Shown here one piece after another: positions 8,001 to 12,005 of a DNA stretch of 12,005 bases. The translations under genes and the position numbers were made by a program. The stretch's first letter is position 1. Every line of letters begins with the position of its first letter. Where the stretch lies: contig JAHEMX010000052.1 in assembly GCA_024643445.1 (NCBI GenBank), positions 1 to 12,005 of the forward strand, given 5' to 3'. The notes under the pieces were generated by a model. That model saw nothing but the letters and a program-made list of their open reading frames with translations. It searched no databases and was not told the origin of the DNA. Origin of the DNA: Desulfobulbaceae bacterium (GTDB lineage: Bacteria; Desulfobacterota; Desulfobulbia; Desulfobulbales; Desulfocapsaceae).

Positions 8001-8503
8001 TTGGCGTAAAACTCGAGGATGTGTTCCTTACTGTAACGATACTCAAGTCGCAAGGCATAGATCAGCTCTTCGAGCTTGGCCTGGAATGATCGATTTTTTC
8101 GTTTGAAAAGGTTCTTTGCCGTCTGTTGCGTCAGGGTACTGCCGCCCTGTACCACACGCCCGGCTTGGATATTCTTTAGAGTTGCCCGGAAAATACCCAT
8201 GACATCAAAGCCGAAATGGCTGAAAAAGCGGTTGTCCTCGGCCGCAACAAGTGCGTTTACAAAAGTTTTGGGGATATCCTCGTAATTGATATATTTACGA
8301 TGGGCATCGGCAAAAAAAACACCGAGAGGAACAACGCCGTCATTGTAGAATACCGGACTTTCCCTGCCCAGTATGCCGCGGATGTTCTCTTCTGAAATTT
8401 CGTCTCCCGGTTCTATTGCAACCAACCAGTACACGGTTGCAGCCGCACCCAGACCGGCGAGAAGGAAAAGAATAACAGCGGTGTAAAATAACTTTTTGAT
8501 CAT
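5066..8503 (-). CDS. Bifunctional class A penicillin-binding protein (glycosyltransferase 51 / transpeptidase) with a large insertion
   Basis: This PBP1A-type enzyme polymerises lipid II into glycan strands and cross-links the peptides on the outer face of the inner membrane. Of its 1145 residues, 7-28 form the single membrane anchor. The GT51 domain spans about 50-240, with the catalytic Glu in AAEDNRFFSHFGFD (Glu89), GGSTLTQQTAKNLF (120-133) and the KLEELIYALRLE / SKEHILEFYAN block (143-168). Residues about 350-450 look like the OB-type domain found between the two activities in PBP1A proteins. The transpeptidase has all three motifs: Ser491-x-x-Lys494 (SSYK), Ser548-Glu-Asn550, and Lys952-Thr-Gly954 (GKTGTANDYT). 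SxN and KTG are about 400 residues apart, whereas E. coli class A PBPs have well under 200, which implies an insertion of roughly 250 residues (about 555-808). The normal sequence resumes at about 810 (LGSNVVTLLE). The start at 8503 gives a proper N-terminal anchor, but no strong Shine-Dalgarno precedes it. It is divergent from the mltD-like gene. Confidence 0.97.
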   Translation of the reverse strand: MIKKLFYTAVILFLLAGLGAAATVYWLVAIEPGDEISEENIRGILGRESPVFYNDGVVPLGVFFADAHRKYINYEDIPKTFVNALVAAEDNRFFSHFGFDVMGIFRATLKNIQAGRVVQGGSTLTQQTAKNLFKRKNRSFQAKLEELIYALRLEYRYSKEHILEFYANQFYVSGNGLGLGVASRYYFDKKPDELTLIEAAFIAGSVKRPNYYNPFIKKDQDGIQKAKARGKARVAYVLKKMLELEMIGPADYQQAIATEIPFQKGAVGYALDYVMEMVTDAVSSDRVVEALAVNGIDNIATSGIRIITTVDRQIQQNTLYALRKQLSLLDVSLGGYERDEVQKSLAGKDYQGDLEVQAGSFLFGVIRSVKRDGDQVQIAVDFNQKRGSGLIDQKGLLPLVAARTKWQKNRWTEAGTEDFTSFLEQLRVGDRVWVSVRENAPDARVLLDLEKFPEVQGGAIVMQQGQVISVAGGVENRFFNRAVYGRRTMGSSYKPFVYNAALQLGWNTADLLANKRDVFVYQNQPYFPRPDHQIESEKVSMSWAGVRSENLASVWLTAHLCDHLNRQQLEEVASHLDLAPRIVDGQPEPYRLFQARIRDRYGIVIDRKVLREAAYRKTLEHIEPDLIFEGLDAEYETVKNMHYGQGYGAFLAQVNNDMQTTGDEGERKELQLRRKILTNNFLALSSLKQNLITFINEPDDILSRPGLWNQDAAIEEPALFYHHPTSTYLFDLPSLAPAQSGAVDRTKLQQHLADLDAGQRKSFIDAIKLRNILSVATFDFVNRQVESEYQQMKDLLPYSMDVLEHVEDFRVLVGLHYLLEIGKTMGIESKLEPVLSFPLGSNVVTLLETTRVYEGLVTGKVDIFAEKDGEINDTLAIVDRIESEDGFVLFRPERQTRIVAAPETSLALGHILENTVKFGTGRYADSHVKISGKDGDGRKLIETGLSVPLLGKTGTANDYTNASFLGYLPKLNDAGNAMVLEGGYAVGVYVGYDDNLPMRRRGNRITGSAGALPTWADIVNTILERNNVAAGLDLVDLSFYGLGIYRRDIGQKNPGVVPEQGGQLVVPLKKVDPVDRYQPSIMTFGTITDDNSFQPARQFAPFWLQQSDEQGPAIPAAGDLTSRLPEQKKPHSDLSQTSVKRSYIN

Positions 8504-8739
8504 TTATCTGGAAAAGAGCTGTCTTTTTCTATGCAAACCTGCCATCCTTCTAGTAATAAGCAGGAGAACGGATCAATTTTCTTGATTTAAAGACAGCTAC
8601 AGGTTTAACTGTTGCGAATAAAATTTTGTGGAAACAGTGAGAATGTACCTTGTAACTCGATATATCTCAAGCCGCATTTGGCAATTCGGCATTCATCGCA
8701 GTGAGAAACGGTAAATAGATTATAAGACATCATTATCCA
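8504..8739. promoter_or_regulatory. Divergent intergenic region with interleaved inverted repeats
   Basis: This 236-base region must hold the start signals for the divergent PBP (minus) and MltD-like (plus) genes. Arm A (AGCTGTCTTT, 8517-8526) is exactly complementary to A' (AAAGACAGCT, 8589-8598). Arm B (AAACCTG, 8535-8541) is exactly complementary to B' (CAGGTTT, 8600-8606). The order A-B-A'-B' is that of a pseudoknot if the region is transcribed. A small ATCAA/TTGAT hairpin (8572-8586) lies between. Arm A is 13 bases from the PBP start codon. I could not identify convincing sigma-70 or sigma-54 promoter elements, although AT-rich tracts occur around 8611-8626 and 8711-8724. Confidence 0.5.
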
Positions 8740-10440
8740 ATGTATTCTCAACATTACAGCCACCCTTTCCGCATCTGGCTGTTTTTTTTGTTCTTCCTGC
8801 TGGGTGGATGTTCTGTCGGACAGAATCTCGGCTGGATAGATCAGGAAATTCCGCCTGCGATAACAGAGAAGGACCCGGACCTTGAGCCCGTCGCCCTGGA
8901 ATCGGAGAGCCCGCTTCAGCAGGAGCTGGAGGCCCTTGCCTTGACCGGCAGATGGGATACGGCAGGTACCAGCCTCGTACTCCCTGATAACGCCGGCGAT
9001 TTCGATCAACCTGAAATAAGTTATGATTTCCCGATCACCATCAATCGACAGGTGGAATTGTACCTTGAGCTGTTCCAGGGAAAGCAGCGCTCCTATTTCA
9101 GCCTCTGGTTAGCCCGATCCGGTCGCTATCTCCCGATGATATGCGACGAGCTGGAGGCAGCCGGCCTGCCCAAAGACCTTGCCTATCTCTCGCTTATCGA
9201 AAGCGGTTTCAGCCAGCGGGCCTATTCCCGTGCACAGGCGGTAGGGCTCTGGCAATTCATGTCAGGCACGGGGCGCGAGTATGGACTTGACATTACCAGG
9301 TACGTCGATGAAAGGCGCGATGCCGAGAAATCGACGAAAGCCGCCGTTGCCTATCTGAAGTACCTCTACGAAGAATTTGGCGACTGGTACCTTGCTGTTG
9401 CGGCCTACAATGCCGGCCCGGGAACCATGCGCAGTGCGGTACGGCGTTCACAATCCAATGATTTCTGGGAAATTGCCCAGAAAAAATATCTGCAGCTGGA
9501 AACCAAGCGCTATGTACCAAAGCTGATTGCCGCAATACTCATCGCCAAAGATCCTGAGAGATACGGTTTCAGCGACATTGAATATGAAGAGCCGCTGGCT
9601 TATGAGACACTGGCAGTAGGCCCCGGTCTCAGTCTTGACGCCGTCGCCATGCTGGCCAGCACCAACAGCAAAGAGATTAAACGATTGAACCAGGAACTAC
9701 GGATCGGGAAAACACCACTCGATACGGAGGAGTACCTGGTAAAGATTCCACCCGGCTCAAAAGATCTGGCCGAGAGCAACCTGCCCCGCCTGCACAGCGT
9801 TGTCACCACCGAGTACAGGACGCATCTTGTGCGGAGCGGTGAAAGCCTTGCCGAGGTTTGCCGCCGTTACAATATCAATACCACGACACTGCTCAAGGTG
9901 AATAACCTTAAAACCAGCAAGCTCGTGGCCGGGAGCCGTCTGCGGATTCCTTTTCAAACCATCGAGTACCGGATTCTTCCCGAAGGCATGGCCGGCATGC
10001 TCGCTGCCAGGAACGACCTGATTTTGCATACCGTAAAAAAAGGTGAGACGATATCGAAGATAGCGAGACAATATCAAGTGCCCGCCGATATGATCGCGGC
10101 CTGGAACGGACTGCCGAGTGTACACCGCATCACCGCCGGCCAGCAGCTTGCACTTTATATGAGTAACGGTGCATCACCAGTGACCGCAGACTCCCCGGCC
10201 GAAATCGTCAGTTCAGCGCCGGAGACAGAGAACCTCACGGTACTTTCAGCAACCAAGAAACAGGCCCCGTCCAGCGATGAGGTGACGGCTGAATTACACT
10301 GGTACCTGGTTAAGAGCGGGGATTCTCTGTGGACCATTTCGCGTCAGTTCAACACCTCCCCGGATGATATCAGAAAAATGAATAACCTGAAATCAAATCT
10401 CATCCACCCGGGCAGCCGCCTGAAACTAAAAGACGTCTGA
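8740..10440 (+). CDS. mltD: MltD-type membrane-bound lytic murein transglycosylase with three LysM domains
   Basis: Lytic transglycosylases of this family cleave the glycan strand between MurNAc and GlcNAc to leave 1,6-anhydroMurNAc, for wall turnover and insertion of new material. The 566-residue product starts with a lipoprotein signal peptide (hydrophobic 11-22) and a clear lipobox, LGGC, with Cys24; Ser at +2 predicts the outer membrane. The SLT domain spans about 120-240, with catalytic Glu154 in LSLIESGFSQRAYS, then AVGLWQFMSGTGREYGL (167-183) and AAYNAGPGTM (221-230), all family hallmarks. Three LysM peptidoglycan-binding repeats follow at about 360-404, 428-473 and 520-564, each with a V-x-x-G-[DE]-[ST] start. 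A Ser/Ala/Glu-rich linker (about 476-515) separates the last two. The ATG at 8740 gives the intact signal peptide, although no good Shine-Dalgarno is seen. The divergent neighbour is the class A PBP, its enzymatic counterpart in wall growth. Confidence 0.95.
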   Translation: MYSQHYSHPFRIWLFFLFFLLGGCSVGQNLGWIDQEIPPAITEKDPDLEPVALESESPLQQELEALALTGRWDTAGTSLVLPDNAGDFDQPEISYDFPITINRQVELYLELFQGKQRSYFSLWLARSGRYLPMICDELEAAGLPKDLAYLSLIESGFSQRAYSRAQAVGLWQFMSGTGREYGLDITRYVDERRDAEKSTKAAVAYLKYLYEEFGDWYLAVAAYNAGPGTMRSAVRRSQSNDFWEIAQKKYLQLETKRYVPKLIAAILIAKDPERYGFSDIEYEEPLAYETLAVGPGLSLDAVAMLASTNSKEIKRLNQELRIGKTPLDTEEYLVKIPPGSKDLAESNLPRLHSVVTTEYRTHLVRSGESLAEVCRRYNINTTTLLKVNNLKTSKLVAGSRLRIPFQTIEYRILPEGMAGMLAARNDLILHTVKKGETISKIARQYQVPADMIAAWNGLPSVHRITAGQQLALYMSNGASPVTADSPAEIVSSAPETENLTVLSATKKQAPSSDEVTAELHWYLVKSGDSLWTISRQFNTSPDDIRKMNNLKSNLIHPGSRLKLKDV

Positions 10441-10505
10441 TCGTTGCCGGCCTCATATTTTTCAGCCTAAACAATAACACGCCATAATCTCATCCGCCCG
10501 TGCAG
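10396..10505. repeat. Imperfect 20-bp direct repeat pair
   Basis: AATCTCATCC-A-CCCG-G-GCAG at 10396-10415, inside the last LysM codons, is repeated at 10486-10505 with two mismatches (18 of 20). The second copy lies in the gap before the TraB-family gene. The copies are 90 bases apart, and the flanking sequence is not similar. It may be a remnant of a short duplication or a coincidence. Confidence 0.4.
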
Positions 10506-10524
10506 GGTATGGATCTCTATTTCT

Positions 10525-11721
10525 ATGAATAAAACGCCCCTCCCACCGAACGACTACCCCCCGGACGTACACCGGATAATGGCAGGTGACCGGGTCATCC
10601 TTCTCATTGGTACCGCACACATATCCCAGCATTCGGTTGATCTTGTCGAAAAGGTCATTAGAACCGAAAAACCGGACGCGGTATGCCTGGAGCTCGATGA
10701 GCGCCGCTACCAGGCCCTGTCGGACGGCGAACGCTGGCAACGGCTTGACCTGAAAACCGTCATTAAAAACAAACAGTTGTCCACTCTTCTTGTTTCCCTG
10801 ATGATGGCGTCCTACCAGAAAAAGCTTGGCAAGAACCTGGGCGTATCGCCCGGCGCCGAACTCCTTGCCGGTGCGCAGGCGGCAAAGGAGATGGACATCC
10901 CCCTGTCTCTTTGTGACCGCGATATTCGCATAACCCTGAGACGTGCCTGGAAATCCACATCGCTGTGGAGAAAGGCGTACCTGATGTCGTCACTGATCCT
11001 GGGACTTTTTGAAACCCAGGAGATCGATGAAGAAAAACTGGAAGCGCTCAAGAAGCAGGACGTTCTCACCGAACTGATGGCCGAGATGGGTGATTCTTTG
11101 CCTGAAATGAAACAGGTGCTCATCGATGAACGTGATATCTATCTGGCTGAAAAGATTAAGGACACCCGGGGAAATTTTCTTGTGGCAGTGGTCGGCGCCG
11201 GTCACGTTGATGGTATCAAACGTCATTTTCCGGAGGAAAACAGCGGACGGCTGGCTGAAATCAGCACCGTTCCGCCGGTTTCCAGGGGCTGGAAAACCGC
11301 GGGCTGGCTCATCCCGCTGATTATCATCTCTTCTCTGGTCTTTATAGCCTTCGAGAAAGGCGCCGCCGTTGCCGGTGATAATCTGCTTTACTGGATTCTT
11401 GCCAACGGCATTCCATCGGCCATCGGGGCCATCCTTGCGCTCGCCCACCCCATTACCACCATCAGTGCCTTTGCCGCCGCGCCGATCACCAGCCTGACAC
11501 CCGTTATCGGCGCCGGTTATGTTACCGCCTTTATCCAGGTCATGACCCGGCCCCCTGTTGTAAGTGAATTTGAGCGAGTGGCAGACGACATGTCTTCCTT
11601 CACCGGCTGGTGGCGCAACAAACTGCTCAGGGTGTTTTTGGTTTTTCTGTTGACCAGCCTGGGTTCCGCCATAGGCACCTATGTGGGCGGATATGAAATA
11701 ATAAAAACACTGGTTGGCTGA
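10525..11721 (+). CDS. TraB/PrgY-family integral membrane protein (TIKI/ChaN-like fold)
   Basis: This is a 398-residue member of the TraB family, known from enterococcal PrgY/TraB (which reduce pheromone activity) and related by fold to the TIKI metalloproteases. The biological role of free-living bacterial members is unclear. The N-terminal soluble domain has the family motifs: GTAH at 29-32, ELDERR at 56-61, CDRDIR at 130-135, DERD at 201-204 and GAGH at 224-227. The two Gx2H histidines and the acidic residues are the presumed metal or active-site positions. The C-terminal third is membrane-embedded, with hydrophobic segments at about 258-276, 286-308, 310-340 and 366-388, and a Pro/Thr/Ala-rich loop (AHPITTISAFAAAPITS). 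No strong ribosome-binding site precedes the ATG, but no better in-frame start is visible. The gene is 84 bases after mltD and 46 bases before yhbY, all on the plus strand. Confidence 0.92.
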   Translation: MNKTPLPPNDYPPDVHRIMAGDRVILLIGTAHISQHSVDLVEKVIRTEKPDAVCLELDERRYQALSDGERWQRLDLKTVIKNKQLSTLLVSLMMASYQKKLGKNLGVSPGAELLAGAQAAKEMDIPLSLCDRDIRITLRRAWKSTSLWRKAYLMSSLILGLFETQEIDEEKLEALKKQDVLTELMAEMGDSLPEMKQVLIDERDIYLAEKIKDTRGNFLVAVVGAGHVDGIKRHFPEENSGRLAEISTVPPVSRGWKTAGWLIPLIIISSLVFIAFEKGAAVAGDNLLYWILANGIPSAIGAILALAHPITTISAFAAAPITSLTPVIGAGYVTAFIQVMTRPPVVSEFERVADDMSSFTGWWRNKLLRVFLVFLLTSLGSAIGTYVGGYEIIKTLVG

Positions 11722-11767
11722 AGGACCGGACTCCGAAGAAGTCAAACCATATCGCACCGAGGTTACC

Positions 11768-12005
11768 ATGACAGAACCCGAAGAAACCACCATTATAGAA
11801 CTGAGCAATGCTCAGAAGAAATATCTCCGCAAACTCGGCCATGAGCTTGCGCCGGTTGTCTACATCGGTAAAGAGGGCCTGGCCCCGACCGTCGTAGAGG
11901 CCATCGATGCGGCCCTTACTTCCCATGAGCTCATCAAGGTGAAGATCATAAATACCACGAAGATATCCAAGGATGAAGCGGCGGCTGTCGTGCCGGCCAG
12001 GAGTG
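11768..12005 (+). CDS. yhbY: YhbY/CRS1-CRM domain RNA-binding protein, 3'-truncated
   Basis: The first 79 codons of a CRM-domain protein are visible; complete bacterial YhbY proteins are about 95-105 residues, so only the C-terminal end lies beyond the window. YhbY binds pre-50S ribosomal particles and acts in ribosome assembly. The sequence shows the expected order: LSNAQKKYLRKLGHELAPVVYIGKEGL, with the GxxG loop (Gly-Lys-Glu-Gly) that contacts RNA, then VVEAIDAALTSHELIKVKI, the alpha-helix and beta-strand after it. The start is firm: GAGG at 11759-11762 lies five bases before the ATG. The 46-base gap to the TraB-family gene suggests they may be cotranscribed. Codon use resembles its neighbours. 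Confidence 0.93.
   Translation, partial: MTEPEETTIIELSNAQKKYLRKLGHELAPVVYIGKEGLAPTVVEAIDAALTSHELIKVKIINTTKISKDEAAAVVPARS

Noticed and set aside
8678..8695. TGGCA...GGCAT element resembling a sigma-54 -24/-12 promoter
   Set aside because: The -12 half reads GGCA rather than TTGC, and it does not match well enough at the required spacing.
8605..9009. Minus-strand frame of 134 codons overlapping the mltD start and the divergent intergenic region
   Set aside because: It covers the lipoprotein signal peptide coding region of mltD on the other strand and shows no motif.
10990..11808. Minus-strand frame of 272 codons
   Set aside because: It is antisense to the TraB-family gene and the start of yhbY, both of which have clear family motifs; its Gly/Asn/Arg-rich composition is a shadow of the membrane segments.

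Overview
The window looks like an ordinary chromosomal stretch of a Gram-negative, anaerobic-type bacterium, most plausibly a Desulfobacterota (Desulfobulbales/Desulfuromonadales-like) organism. This is inferred from a small assimilatory-type siroheme sulfite reductase of the kind known from sulfate reducers, two lipoproteins predicted to go to the outer membrane, and an even, moderately high GC content. No rRNA, tRNA, CRISPR array, insertion sequence or phage gene is visible. I count nine protein genes, two of them cut by the window edges.

Layout. 1-491 (+): 3' part of the small sulfite reductase. 556-888 (+): a Cys-rich 110-residue protein of unknown function. 992-1570 (+): tag, DNA-3-methyladenine glycosylase I. 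Convergent to this is a minus-strand block read from right to left: a bifunctional class A penicillin-binding protein (8503-5066), a gap of about 300 bases, a TPR/coiled-coil lipoprotein (4767-2890), then 38 bases later an Acr3 arsenite exporter (2851-1655). A 236-base divergent intergenic region separates the PBP gene from an MltD-type lytic transglycosylase with three LysM repeats (8740-10440, +). A TraB/PrgY-family membrane protein (10525-11721, +) and the start of a YhbY-type RNA-binding protein (11768 to the edge, +) follow.

The middle of the window has a peptidoglycan theme. A glycan polymerase/cross-linker (class A PBP) and a glycan-cleaving enzyme (MltD) are transcribed divergently from one intergenic region, and a probable outer-membrane TPR lipoprotein lies downstream of the PBP. 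The PBP carries about 250 extra residues inside its transpeptidase domain, between the SxN and KTG motifs. By analogy with PBP1A-LpoA, the lipoprotein could be a partner of this PBP; this is a hypothesis from domain type and position only. The divergent intergenic region holds a 10-bp and a 7-bp perfect inverted repeat whose arms interleave, a pseudoknot-like arrangement that overlaps the PBP leader.

I do not see a convincing new defence, mobile or biosynthetic system. The points most worth a second look are the PBP insertion, the PBP/TPR-lipoprotein pairing, the interleaved repeats and the Cys-rich small protein.
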